Below are positions 1 through 13,450 of a stretch of 64,000 nucleotides of DNA, piece by piece (positions within the stretch are counted from its first letter, which is position 1; each line of letters starts with the position of its first letter). This DNA is from Erpobdella octoculata (Eukaryota; Annelida; Clitellata; Hirudinida; Erpobdellidae): assembly GCA_963978895.1 (NCBI GenBank), contig OZ022245.1:25670568-25734567 (forward strand), read 5' to 3'. The notes under the pieces were generated by a model. The model was not told the DNA's origin. It saw nothing but the letters and a program-made list of their open reading frames with translations, and searched no databases. Made by a program: the position numbers and the translations under genes.

Positions 1-947
<947 letters not shown>

Positions 948-1399
948 CTCCGAATGTTGTTACAATGTACGATTCACTCATTTGAACTAAATAAAAAAAA
1001 GTACTCATAAAAAACTTTGTTTTAAACACAAAATCACAGCAATAGGTAAATCGACATTTTGATAGCCCTGTAATGGTGATCATGATCACTGAGATAGATT
1101 TAAATTGTTTCATCCGAAAAGACAACGATACGCAATGACCAATAAAAAATATTTTTTACCTATAAACTGACTTTTCTATTCCACGTAACATCCTTTAGAT
1201 TTCTCTCACTTTTCATTTATTTAAAAAAAACTTATATAGAAAACATTCAATATTTTTTTTCGACATTATAAAAGTTTCCTAACCTACAGAAGATCTTGTA
1301 AAACTGCGGTAAAAAAGTCCTCGGCTAAAAAAAATGTCAGAAGGAAAAAATAGCACCAAGCGTGTTTTTTACTGTATCGACGACAGGGCACCATGAAAA
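948..1399. other. No gene recognised
   Basis: AT-rich sequence just upstream of the HS3ST first exon. It would hold the promoter or a 5' exon if the gene starts here, but I can support no specific element. Confidence 0.4.
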
Positions 1400-1429
1400 C
1401 TAATCAAAGATCCTTAAGCCTGGATGGAT

Positions 1430-1765
1430 ATTTTGAGGCGACTGTGTCCTGCTGAGTGTAGAGATGAACAAGAGAGATGAGAAAACATGAGAGAGATATA
1501 GGAGGGGAGGTAGAGAGCGAGAGAGAGAGAGAAAGAGAGAAAGATAGAGAAAAAAAGAGAGAGAGGGAGAGAAAAATAGAGAAAATGTAAGTGAGAGAAA
1601 GAGAGAGTGAGAGAAATAGGGATATAGAGAGATAGAAAGATAAAAAGTGAGAAAAAGAGAGAGAGAAAGTGAGAAAAAGAAAGAAATAAGTGAGATAAAG
1701 AGGGAGTGAAAGAGAGAGAAAAAAAGAAATAAAGAGGATAATAGAGGGGAGATGACATAGAACAA
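1430..1765. repeat. Purine-only GA-rich low-complexity tract
   Basis: About 300 bp on the plus strand are almost entirely A and G (GAGAGA interrupted by AAAA). Open frames across it on the minus strand encode only Ser/Leu/Phe-rich low-complexity peptide and are not genes. Confidence 0.85.
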
Positions 1766-1785
1766 TGAATTCTATTTTTATATAT

Positions 1786-2070
1786 ATTAATTATGTATGT
1801 ATACATATAGATAGTTCCATTCAAATGCACATACAATTATGTATGTATATATATATAGATAGTTCCATTCAAATGCACATACAATTATGTATGTATATAT
1901 ATAGATAGTTCCATTCAAATGCACATACAATTATGTATGTTTATATATAGAAAGTTCCATTCAAATGCACATACAATTATGTATGTATATATATATATAT
2001 AGATAGTTCCATTCAAATGCACATACAACTATGTATGTATATATATAGATCCATTCAAATGCACATACAA
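1786..2070. repeat. Minisatellite, about 46-52 bp unit, six copies
   Basis: Tandem units containing GATAGTTCCATTCAAATGCA followed by CATACAAT and TATGTATG. Units differ mainly in the length of an internal TA run, suggesting slippage inside an older tandem array. Confidence 0.9.
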
Positions 2071-3990
2071 AGACATTTTGCATGATACGATCTAAAGAGT
2101 TCAAACCAACGGTCAATAACGTTATAAACATTCAAATAAATACATAATAGTGATAAAAATAACAAACAGGTGTTATAAACAATCCATTCAATGTATAATA
2201 AATAAAGATAATATTAATCAGCTGTTCTAAACAATTAAATTATCAGCATACATAATTTCGGATGCCTATATGTCCGTATGTGTGTTAGGACTTCTTCGCA
2301 ACGCTGTTAGATGGCGCTGCAATGAAAATTAACGATAATTATATACATGTCGACAATTTAAAAAATCTTTCATTTTTGAAGGGTTATCTTTAGTTATATA
2401 ATATTATTATCTTTTATTATATATTTATAATAAAATTTTCTAGATTATTCTAAAATATTGGTGGTGTCGTACTGTCAAGTATAAGTCATAGGAGACAAAA
2501 TAATTCCAGGGTTTTATGATGAACTTAAAATTAAAAAACGAGATTTTTGATCCGTCGTGTAAAAAGATTTATTTATCTTAGAAAGCTGTCATGAACTGCA
2601 AAACTCGAAATTTTCTATAATATCTATTTTCGTCCAAACAAACAAACCGAAGTTAAAAAAAAACAAAAAAAAACTGTTTATATACGCGTGCCTTGCTTTA
2701 CCTTCATACCCTGCCCCTAGCCTCTTCAAGCTTGTCAGAGATTCCGCTTGCGACTTGCAATGTGATCACCAGGAGACACACGAGTCCTTGACGGCTGACT
2801 GAGACTTCTCCTTGAGTTTCTGCTACAAAGCGGCACCTTCATTGCAAGGCCTTTACACATACCGATTTAATTGACATCATTTAGACGTTAGTTACAATTC
2901 ACCGAGGTCCATTGATGGATATTTAAAAAAAAAAAAGCTATCTTTAAAAAGATCGTCCAACATTCACTCATACAATTAATCATTAAACGTTTTTTTAATT
3001 TCATTTAAGTCTAAAAAAGTAAATTTTCCGCGACTCTTAGGTGGAAATACAGCAACCAATTATCTGTCCGTTCCAGAAAGTACGCACCTCTACACCTGTA
3101 CAGCCAATTTTAATTTGAAATTTATTTGTTAGTTTATATTTTTAAATGGTTTTTTTATCTGAAATTTCATAAATAATATTCATATTATTTGTTTTTATTA
3201 AACAAGTCTTCAGAAATAAAGCGAAAAAATGCTCGTATAATAAAAAAAAATAAGACTAAATATTGATTTCCTGGGATGAGGTGCTCGATCTGTTGTATAT
3301 TATTGGTTTACATACATCAGTCAGTCAAGACTGGGTCAGGAGGTCATTCGTAAGAGAATCGATGAAAGCAAAGAACTTCTCCGCTCAAAGTTGTTTACAA
3401 AATGTATTTTTGTTTTATTTATTATTAAATTTTTTTAATATTTCAAATACTGTCAAGTAAAAATCATAGGAGACAAATTTAATTAATTGAAAATTTAATT
3501 AAAATAGATTTTGTTTCTTAAAAATACAAATCGGGCAAAAAACCATGCCAAGTAGATAACTGTATGAATGTAGTTTATGTTCAATTTTTGCATGTTAATT
3601 TTTTTTTTATTTAATTATTTTATATGGATAAATAAAAATAATTTAGCTCGAGATATGACGATTTGAGTCGATTCGTTGAGATCTTTGTCAGGAAATTTCA
3701 ATTTTATTTTACTGACAGCATTTTCTTGGTTTTTCCACACAAAAAAACTAAAAAAAAAACCTCTAAAGTACTTCAAAGTGATAAAATGTATATAAAAATT
3801 CATCTAAAAATAAATAGCTTTTATGTATTCTCATTGTTTATTTATAAAACTCATAAAGAAAATGTGCTCTCATCACACAACGAAGTTAGCTATTTGTGAG
3901 TTGAACTCTCCCATTAAACACTTATACAAAGTTAGAACACCTATTCATTGCAATTACTGTTTTATTCGAGAACTTATTTTATCCGATGTT
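2071..3990. other. No gene recognised; imperfect direct repeat
   Basis: AT-rich sequence with only short open frames, none recognisable. A motif containing CATAGGAGACAAA, preceded by CTGTCAAGTA, occurs at about 2471 and again at about 3449 in the same orientation, which hints at an old element between them. Confidence 0.4.
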
Positions 3991-3997
3991 CGCCTTT

Positions 3998-4045
3998 TAT
4001 AGAAGAGAATAGAATAGACTAGAATAGAATAGATTAGAATAGACA
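3998..4045. repeat. (AGAAT)n pentanucleotide repeat
   Basis: Imperfect GAATA/GACTA/GATTA units about 48 bp long. Confidence 0.8.
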
Positions 4046-4194
4046 GATGTTTACGACAGTCCTCGTTATAAGCTAATTCTGCGGAGTGACAATACAATAT
4101 TTTGTATATATTTTATGCGGTTTTACTTTTTAACTGCGTGGTATAAACGTAACACTTCTCCTAATAAATTTTGTATAAACGATTTTAAATTCCA

Positions 4195-4375
4195 AATAAA
4201 AAAAATTAAAAGCAAAGAGAAACGAAAAAAAGAAAAGAAAAAAAGAAAAAAACCCAGTAAAAACGAACTAAAAAAACAAAAACAAATAAAAACCAACAAA
4301 AAAAATGGCCGAAAAATCAAAATTAAAAAAAAAAACACAAATTAAAACGAACAAATCAAATCAGATCGAAAAAAA
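4195..4375. repeat. A-rich low-complexity tract
   Basis: Long runs of A with scattered G and C on the plus strand. The Lys-rich and Phe-rich frames across it are composition artefacts. Confidence 0.7.
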
Positions 4376-4610
4376 AACTCAAAAAATTTAAGGTTGGGGC
4401 ATGCAATAAAAATAGGTTTCTAGCGGCATTTCGTTTCGAGAGCATGTTTGATATTGTGTGCATACTGAAGTAAAAAAACCATTTGTAACGTTCAAAAAAA
4501 ATTATGTTTCGTTTTTAGCTCTTTAAAGCACTCACAAAAAACCCGGGTAACGTTTAGCACTTGTCTGTATGTGTGTAGATTGTATAGGCTATCCGCGTGA
4601 GGGTCTGTCT

Positions 4611-4625
4611 GTCTGTGTGTGTCTG

Positions 4626-4702
<77 letters not shown>
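4611..4702. repeat. (TG)n microsatellite
   Basis: About 45 TG units with a few interruptions at the left end. Cys-Val and His-Thr frames on the two strands come from the repeat. Confidence 0.95.
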
Positions 4703-4703
<1 letters not shown>

Positions 4704-5963
4704 CTGGAGATCAACACCACAGATTCGGACGCCGTGTCTCTCCGTCTGCACAGAGATTCAGAGATCACATCGGACATTGATGCATGGCCGGCTCAATCCT
4801 CCACTGAAATATTCCCGCTTATTTGTCACGTGACACGACAGGTTTTTATTAGCGTTTTAGTTATTCAGATATTTATTATAAGTATTATTTTTTTTTAAAT
4901 AATTAACATAACTGTTGTATTGATCAATTGGAAAGAACACCAGAGTGGTTCATCAATTGAATATTTGTTTTAATTATTATATAGCTATTATGAATTATGT
5001 CATTTTTTTGTGCGGCGGGTCAGATTAGATCTTCTCATTTCAGCGCCGCATAAACGGAGACAGAGAAACAATGAAAATAATCAATTATTGCAATGCTTAT
5101 AAGCTCTATGTGTCTATGTGTCGCATCTATACAAATTATATAACATTGCTTAACATTATTCAACTTAAACTGCACATTTTTTTGAAAAAAAGAAGTTATT
5201 CACACTCAAGTGATTTTATATATATATATTGACGAATTTGTCATAATTAGTTTGTATGAGAATGTGTTTATATGTGTTTATGGCAGTCCTTAGATCCGAG
5301 CAATATAAATATCTTCACGAGCTGCAAATTGGTGCAGTTTTATCAGCGACCGCGTGAGGACCTGATTAGGCGCGAGGGCTTCCATATAAATCCCTCTTCG
5401 GCTGGGACGTTTAAGGGTTGCAGGAGATCAATTGGCCCGTTGTCGTTGTCGTGATGGCTATCGTCGACGAGTTGTGTTGTAGCTGAAGTTGTTCAGCAGA
5501 TATCAAACCTTGAAAAATCAAACATATGATAGCTTTATTTAATATAAACGTTGTACGTTTTGTATGCTGTTTTTTGATGCAAAAATGTTTTCAAAATTGT
5601 GGGTTGTACCGCTGTTTATACTTTCTAGCTTTGAAACATCAGTTTTTGTCAGTTGATTGGACTTGATCTGGTTTGAAATTGGACAGTTAACAAACTCATT
5701 CATCTTAAAGAGATAAAATCGTACAAATGGCAGCGACCTGTTCATAAAATCTTCTATTAAGCACCAAATGGAATCTTCTTTTGGCATCGCTGAACAAAAT
5801 CAGAAGTTATTTCCTTTCAGATAAAAAATCTACTAAAAAACATGGAAATGTTAATAAAGTTGTACAGAAAATGTTTCTCTTTAAACCCAACAAATACGTA
5901 AATATGTAGTTATGTAGGTTACTCATCCGGCGGATGTAATAAATCAACCATTCTAGCTGATAT
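4703..5963. other. No gene recognised
   Basis: Holds a 60-codon plus frame at 5272-5454 and an 82-codon minus frame at 5539-5787. Neither shows a domain I recognise, a convincing start or splice context. The first lies in a locally less AT-rich patch and is the better candidate for an unassigned exon. Confidence 0.3.
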
Positions 5964-6475
5964 CAGGGACGTTCATTTCAGCAAAACAATGAGGCAAGAT
6001 GTTGAAAGGGCTCCCACGCTACAAACTTTTATTCTGGTAATGCTAAATTTTGTCCTCCCAAAATACCTGATGACAAAGGAAGCCCACTTCAAAATCAAGA
6101 GGCGCCCAATCTAAAGCGTCATTTGGGGAAAATGTCCTTCCAAGGATTTTCTGGAAAAAAATTTTTAAGAAAAAAGCCTGTGAACAATTTATAATTTTTT
6201 TTTAAAAGCATTCGACTACCTCTCCCTACCCGGCTATTTTTGGAGGAAACGTTAAACATGTAGTTGCATAAACATTTGTAATGTTTAGGTGTTTTAAAAA
6301 ACTTTTCTTTCCAGGATTTTTCTTAATGTTTTGTCCCCCATGGATTTGCTGAAAAGACGTCCCTGTTTTCACTTCAAAACCAAGGAACCCACTTCAACAC
6401 TTTAGGGGGCTCAATTCGACGAGTCCCACTTCAAAGTCAGGGACTTTTTCCCTGTCTCCCTAATTGATGCCCCTG
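5964..6475. mobile_element. Nonautonomous hAT-like element
   Basis: The left end reads CAGGGACGTTCATTTC and the right end, read on the minus strand, CAGGGGCATCAATTAG. Both start CAGGG as hAT terminal inverted repeats do. The flanking 8-mers (gctgatat, gattacat) match at five of eight positions, so a target duplication is possible but eroded. There is no coding sequence inside. Confidence 0.45.
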
Positions 6476-7577
6476 GATTACATATAGGTAATTTAATTTA
6501 AATTGTGGCATATTCCTCGTTCTGGGAAAGTTTAGTAGGAGTGGGGTTCAAGGGGGAAAACAAATTGATCCTGTTTTCTTAATTGACCTGCTGCAGTTTT
6601 CGTACATTGTATAGAAGCCGTCTGTAATATTTTTATTATACCTATGTTCTCTGAGCCGTTATTTAGCCTTTAAAGCAGAAAGGTTGAGGTCTACCTACCT
6701 ACTTCTAGTTTTTTTTATTCAAATAACAAAATTCACTTCTACCAGGTTGTGAAAGCATTTTTGGACTTTTATTTGTCACGTATTAAAACGAAGAAATATA
6801 TATCTTTCTATTTTGTGTCCCATGGTGGCTCAGAAGTGGACGTGGTACCTATTTTTGGCAACGTAACCCAACCCATCACTTAACCCAACCCACCTGAAAA
6901 GTTAAAATTTCAATTCAGCTCATCCCAGCCTATGCATATTTCAGTAAAATTGTACCAACCCGACCCATCCCAATCACTTCTGTTACACAGTTGCTGTTTT
7001 GAATAATCATATTAGACAGCTTAGGAAATATGCTTATGCTAAAATAAAAAAAAATGTAGGCAATCGTTTTCGTTTCTCCAATAAAAGAGATTTTAAAATT
7101 TTAAGCCTATTAAGTGATCGTCATAAAATATTCAGCCGGTAGTTATACATTCAGATTCAAAAAGTTAATCAGCTTACAAGTTCTCAATTTTAGTTCAAAC
7201 AAATAAACTGAACTTAAAATTAGCCTATGACATAATATTGTGCAACCCAAGAAATGCAAGGAATATTAACTAGACTTAATTTGTAGTTCTTGGTACAACA
7301 CTGTTGTGTGTTTACAAGGTGTAACTAATCACGTAAAGGCCGCTTTCGCATGCCGGCTGCTCTTTCTTTTTCGTTTGCCAAAAACATAAAATATCAATCA
7401 CTATAAACTTGTATTCATTTTTACTAATTTTATTTATTTTTTATTCATTTCATTCATACGATCATCGTACCTCACCACTCACAACTACGATGTAAATTGT
7501 AAATAGGGCTTGAAAGGGTACTGCTTACGTTTTCAAAGTGTCTCAAATTACGATAAATGTTTTTTTTTTAAATTAAA
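6476..7577. other. No gene recognised
   Basis: AT-rich unique-looking DNA without a convincing frame, repeat or element end. Confidence 0.4.
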
Positions 7578-8295
7578 GGTAATCATGTACAATAGGTCCA
7601 GTAGTTATTTTCGGTGTTTTTAATTATTTTTTTAATATAAAATTAATATAATTAGAAACAGAATAAAATTACCAATCGGATGATCCAAATAATGTCTTGA
7701 AAATATAATTAAAGAAGAAGTTAATGACAGAAAACCGCCAGGTAGTAGGAAAAACTAGGTTCATAAACAGTAAAACTAACTAAAGGCGAAGCGAAATGAA
7801 ATGTCAAATAAATTAGTTGTCAAATAAATTTATTGTGCGAGTTTTTATAAAACAATTTAAAAAAAATTACTTATTTTTAAAAAAAAGTATGAATTAATTT
7901 GTATGCCTTAATTGAAAACTATCGCGTTTAACATTCTATGAAGAACAGTTCGGACTTGAATAAACTTAAATTTTTTTTGTAAATAATGTTATTTTGACTG
8001 CGTGATTACTATTTCTTGTGTTACTTTTGCTAATAATATTTTTTTAAGCGCTGTAAGTATTTCTTGTCTGCGCTATAAATAGTAATTTCTGTTTGACTTC
8101 GCTATTCATAGTTTTTGTTGCTGTTCTCTTGCGCGTTTCGTGAGTTTTCCGAGAAAATTTTATTATCAAAAATTAATAAACTGCTTGGATCATTAAATTG
8201 GAGTTATTATTGTGATTACAAATATATAATTATTATTGCGGGAAAATAATTAAAAACACCGAAAATAACTACTGGACCTATTGTACATGATTACC
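7578..8295. mobile_element. Nonautonomous TIR element A (718 bp)
   Basis: Near-perfect inverted repeats of about 48 bp start GGTAATCATGTACAATAGG at the left and recur reversed at 8243-8295. The interior is AT-rich and noncoding. The flanks are AT-rich without a clear target duplication. It sits 22 bp from element B, and both start with GGTAA. Confidence 0.75.
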
Positions 8296-8317
8296 AAATT
8301 GGTATTAAATTTGTTTT

Positions 8318-9235
8318 GGTAAAGTTCTAGTATAGCGTCATCGGCCGATTTCTATAAAAAATGGCCGGTTTTTAACGTAAATGATATTTAAAACAAAACT
8401 AAAGACCAATTAAAACATAAATCATTTAAAAAAAACCAGAAATTACATCACTTTAGAACATTTAAAAACTGCTGCCGAAGCTTATGTAGTTCCCGGTGAA
8501 GATCTATTTGTCAATAGCGATAGAAGTGAACAGTGGGAATAAAGAAAATAAAAATTAAACACATTTAAAATAAAAATAGACAGTTTAGGAAAAGAAATTA
8601 AACATTTAAATTATGGAAATTAAAACTTAAAAAATATCAGTTTGTTTTAGAAGTACGGGTTGCGTAACCCGCTCCATATCTAAAACAGTTTCTTTAAATG
8701 CGATGGTGCGCGTGCTTGAAATTATGACTAAGCAAGACCACGAGAGATTTCATCAGCGACCTCCACCACCACAGCGAGTCGAAGAGATTTCATTTGTATT
8801 ATAATGATTTGATGTTATTATTTTATTTATTATTTACTTTACTTTTGGATTTGTGGCTAAATTTAAAAAAATTCTGATCATAGATAAGTTTCCGCTCAGC
8901 GCTCAGAATTTTTCACACTTAATAATTAAATATTTAATTTATTTCCATATTCAATAATTATAGTTTTATTTCTAACAATTTTCAATTTACTTGTTGTTTT
9001 ATTATTCTATTTTGATATTAACTCTTCCTTACTTTTCATTCCTTGAATTGTATTATTCCGCGTATCAACACTGCCTTTGGATATTTTCTGCTTAAAGTCG
9101 GTTTTTAGTAAGTTTTTCTGTAAAAAATTTTTTTCCTAATATGTTCTGATAATGTTCTGAATTTATTCTAATAAACAGTTTTTTAAACCGATTTTTTATA
9201 GAAATCGGCCGATGACGCTATACTAGAACTTTACC
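8318..9235. mobile_element. Nonautonomous TIR element B (918 bp) with 8-bp TSD
   Basis: Inverted repeats of about 58 bp start GGTAAAGTTCTAGTATAGCG at 8318 and recur reversed ending at 9235. Both are flanked by the 8-bp direct repeat TTTGTTTT (8310-8317 and 9236-9243). The interior has no protein frame. An 8-bp duplication with G-starting termini suits MULE-type or P-type nonautonomous elements. The superfamily is inference. Confidence 0.8.
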
Positions 9236-9375
9236 TTTGTTTTTTTATGTTATTGTGACAAAATAAAAATAATACGATTATTTTTCGGCACGGGCCGTCA
9301 AAGGGAACCTTTGCAATTATAATAATGGCGGCCGACAGAGTTCGATTCTATTTATAGCCACCCCTCCAGTTTGTA

Positions 9376-9562
9376 GGGATGTGCTGCACTAAAAGTCGAT
9401 AGATGCACTAACGAGTATTATAAAAATAAGTGTTTCAAATTTTTTGAAAACGAATTTGGCTCGCGGGCCAGATTTATGTGTTTAACAAAATTATCCCGCG
9501 GGCCGGACAAAACACGTTGGCGGGCCGGATTCGGCCCGCGGGCCGGAGGTTGTGCAGCCCTG
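9376..9562. mobile_element. hAT element end or short nonautonomous copy
   Basis: The right end read on the minus strand is CAGGGCTGCACAACCTCC followed by GC-rich GGCCCGCGGGCC blocks, a familiar hAT terminus. The left limit is uncertain. TAGGGATGTGCTGCAC at 9376 may be the opposite end. Confidence 0.55.
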
Positions 9563-9780
9563 ATATATATAGTTCCCGCTCGCTCACCCGCTCGCTCCGC
9601 TCATTTTGTGACGGATTTCAATTTTTTTTTCTATATTTGATTCCCCTTGACTCTCAAGGCTGTGTGAAAATTTCATTACGATCGGATGAATGGTGTAGCA
9701 ATGCATAAATAACATACATATATATATATACATACATATATACATACATACATACAAACATTCATTTTTATATATATAGA
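9563..9780 (-). mobile_element. Helitron 5' end, 3' part lost
   Basis: Read on the minus strand it starts TCTATATATATAAAAATG at 9780, followed by the block CATTCATCCGATCGTAATG and a GAGCGGGTGAGCG segment. The same block recurs near 35.3, 40.6 and 57.8 kb. No 3' hairpin-CTAG end is present here. Confidence 0.7.
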
Positions 9781-10620
9781 TTTCATTATTATCACACAAA
9801 TTTAAAATCATAAAATGAACAAAAATAAAGAAACAAATAAAATTAAAGAAAAGTGCAAAAAAAAATCAAAGTGGCAAAATAACTTCAGGAAAATTGTTAC
9901 CACCGATCACCAAAGGTTTTTGAATCAGATATTACAAGTATTCACAAAACAAACTGATCGAAAGCACACCACTGATTTCTATATATAACTGGGTCACACT
10001 TATTCCTGTCTGGGTATACACCCCGGTAGCCATTTTGACACCCCTTTTGCTATTTACGGAAAATCTTTAAAAGTGCAAAATTGCCGACTTGCGCAAGTAA
10101 TAATTGCTCAAATCGACATTATAAGGGACCAAAACAGTCATTTCATTTGCTTTTACTCAATTATTGCAATTTTTTAACAAGTTTTATTTGACACCTGAGC
10201 TATTATATAAACCCCTCTAACCAATGACTAATGACCTAACATGCCTAGCAGTTATTATCAGCCTAAATAATTTAATGTGAGCTTTAACCTATTGTTAAAT
10301 TTTATTAATTGAAAAATTCAAGAATTCGTTTTTGCGTAAATTTTAATTTTGCATGGATGAAACGGTGTGTTAAAATGGCGGCAGCGAGAGACTAAAAAAA
10401 TTATAATTCATTAATTAGACTAAGTGCGATCCAGTTATATATAGAGATCAGTAGAGCACAGTCAAACGGGAAAAAATAAGTTAACGAAACAAATGTCAAA
10501 ATTGACAAAATAAGTTTTCTAAGTTTGAATATTTTGATAAATTTAATTTTTAATATTAAAAAATATTGGTATTGGATATTGACTAATTTTTGCTTTAAAT
10601 GTGTACGACGATACCAAACC
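9781..10620. other. No gene recognised
   Basis: AT-rich sequence before the start of the composite satellite. No domain, splice context or element end is seen. Confidence 0.4.
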
Positions 10621-10623
10621 AAT

Positions 10624-13450
10624 TCGCGCGCAAGGCGTGTGAGGTTTTTTAGCTAGTCGCAGATGATTTTTCACTTGAAAACGTTTTGGAATGGTCTTCT
10701 CTTTGAATGGCTAAATTTGAAAAAAACTGCCTACGAAAAAAAACAACCTTTAATGACTGAAATTGAAAAAACCGCCTACAAATAAAACCACCTCTATTTA
10801 TTTTAAACTTGTTTATAATATGTGATGACGTAATCTCAAAATTATTGGAAAAACACGCCTTCGGTGATTTATTTATTTTCAACTTATTTATATTGAAAGA
10901 TGACGTACGATTTCTAACATAAAAGCGCAATGATGTATGTATTATGTATTATGTATGTCACCCGATTAACATCTGCAGGTCTGAAAAAACTCACGTTGAT
11001 AGATTATGAGACGCTGAACACGGTTTGTTAGGGCACTTTTTTGTTAGAAATCGTACGTCATCTTTCAATATAAACAAGTTGAAAATAAATAAATCATTGC
11101 GCTTTTATGTTAGAAACCAGCACTTGACGCACTTATAGTAATAACTTCACTCACGCTTGGGATATATTGGAAATAAATCCTAGGAAAAAACCGAACCTTT
11201 AATAGCTGATAATGAAAAAACCGCCTAAAAAACCCAACTTTTATTGGCTGATAATGAAAAAAACCGCCTAAAAACCCCATTTTTCAATGGCTGATATTGG
11301 GAAAACCCGCCGATGTACTACTTTAGTAATTTATTTATTTTCAACTTGTTTATATTGAGTTATGACGTATGCTCAAAATTGGCAAAATACCTGCCGACTA
11401 CTACTTCAATGAATTGTGTATTTTTAACTTGTTTATATTCAGCGATGACGTACGTTGTTTTTAATATATCCGCAAAGCGTCGAACTTTCCAATAATCGGA
11501 ATAATATTAGCAAATTAGTTAATTTTCGTTAATTATAATATTACTAATAATTTAATTAGTAAATTAGTGAATTGTTGGTAATATTAATTATATTGTTTGA
11601 TGACGTAAGCTCAATGTGGGGAAAACCCGCCGGCGTACGGCGTACTTCGGAGATTTATTTATTTTCTACTTGTTTATACTGATTAATGACTTACGATGCA
11701 TTTCCCAACATAAAAGCGCAATGATGTATTACATATGTATTATGTCACCCGATTAGCATCTGCAGGTCTGAAAAAACTCACGATGATAGATTATGAGACG
11801 CTGAACACGGTTTGTTAGGACACTTTTTAGTAAAATGTTTTAATAAAAAGTTATTAGCCGCGAAAGTTTAACGCTTTAAAGCTCAATGATGTATTATGTA
11901 TTATGTCACCCGATTAGCATCTGCAAGTCTGAAAAAACTCACGATGATAGATTATGAGACGCTGAACACGGTTTGTTAGGACACTTTTTTGTTAAAATGT
12001 TTAAATAAAAAGTTATTAGCCGCGAAAGTTTAACGCTTTGCGGATATATATAATGCATCTTACGTCATCACTAAATATAAACAAGTTGAAAATAAACAAA
12101 TCACCGAAGTATAATACTTCGGCGGGGTTTTCCTAATTTTGGAATTACGTCATCACACATTATAAACAAATTGAAAATGAACAAATCACCGAAGTAGACG
12201 ACCGGCGGGTTTTTCCAATATTTTTCGAAGCGGGTTTTCCCAAAAATGAGAATACGTCATCACTCAATATAAACAAGTTCAAAATAAATAAAGTAGACGG
12301 TTGACGTTTTTCATTCTCCGCCATTGAAGGTTAGTTTTTTCGTAGGGGGTTTTCCCATTATCAGCCTTTGAAGGTGGGTTTTTTCGTAGGCGGTTTTTTC
12401 CAGATATAAGCCATTACAGGGTTGTTTTTTCATAGGCAGATTTTCAATATCAGCCATTAAATGTTGTTTTTCAAAGAGTGTTTATTAGTAGGCGGGTTTT
12501 ATCAATATTTGCCAATATTACTTTTTTCTGCTTTTTTCGTTGGCGGTTTTTTCAATATCAGCGGTTAAAGTTGTTTTTTTGTTGGTCGTTTCTATATAAG
12601 CCATTAAAGGTTGGTTTTTAAAAAGGCCGGTCCAAAACGTGCTCAATCATTTGCGCCTGGCTGAAAAACCTCACACGCTTTAAATTAGTTTTTTCGTAGG
12701 TGGTTTTTTTATTATCAGTCATTAAATGTTGGGTTTTTTCGTTGGGAGTTTTGTCAATAACTGCTATTGAAGGTTGTTTTTCATAGACGGTTTTATCACA
12801 TGTCCGTTAACAAAGTTTTTTTCGTAGGCGGTTTTTTTATCATCAACCATTTAAGGTTGTGTTTTTCGTAGGCGGTTATTTCCAAAAACATCCAATATAT
12901 TTTTTTTCGTAGGCGATTTTTTCACTATCACCCAATAAATGTGGTTTTTTTCGTAGGCTGTTTTTCCCAATATCGCCCATTAAAGGTTTTTTTCGTAGGT
13001 AGTTTTTCCAAAATCATCCAATCAAAGAGAAGGCCATTCCAAAACGTGTTCAAGTAAAAAATCACCTGCTACTGACTAAAATAGTCACACGCTTCGTTTG
13101 CGAAGCGTGCGTAAAGCATTGGTGTTGTTTTTAAGCTTATAGTGCGATTTGAATGCAACTACCTTTTATTAATATGTAAATAGTCTTATATTATGTATGT
13201 ATTATGTCACACGATTAGCATCTGCAGGTCTGAAAAAAACTCACGTTGATAGATTAAGAGACGCTGAACACGGTTTGTTAGGGCAGTTTTTTGTTAAAAT
13301 ATTTAAATAAAAAGTTATTAGCCGCGAAAGTTTAACGCTTTGCGGATATATATAATGCATCGTACGTCATCGCTGAATATAAACAAGTTGAAAATAAATA
13401 AATCACCGAAGTAGTAGTCGGCGGGGTTTTCCCAATTTTAAACAAGTTGT
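10624..13450 (+). repeat. Composite AT-rich satellite, left half
   Basis: Built from recurring modules: (i) short tandem units around ACCGCCTACGAAAAAA and its reverse; (ii) a block with GCATCTGCAGGTCTGAAAA through CGGTTTGTTAGG, in forward orientation at about 10970, 11755, 11915 and 13215; (iii) a block with CGGTGATTTATTTATTTTC and GATGACGTACG; (iv) CCGCAAAGCGTCGAACTTTC blocks. The same block (ii) lies reversed in the right half. Confidence 0.85.

Noticed and set aside
4115..4345. Lys-rich 76-codon frame as a small basic protein
   Set aside because: A-rich low-complexity DNA, with a Phe-rich frame opposite.
10649..10930. 93-codon minus frame
   Set aside because: Same satellite units; the peptide repeats with them and has no homologous structure.
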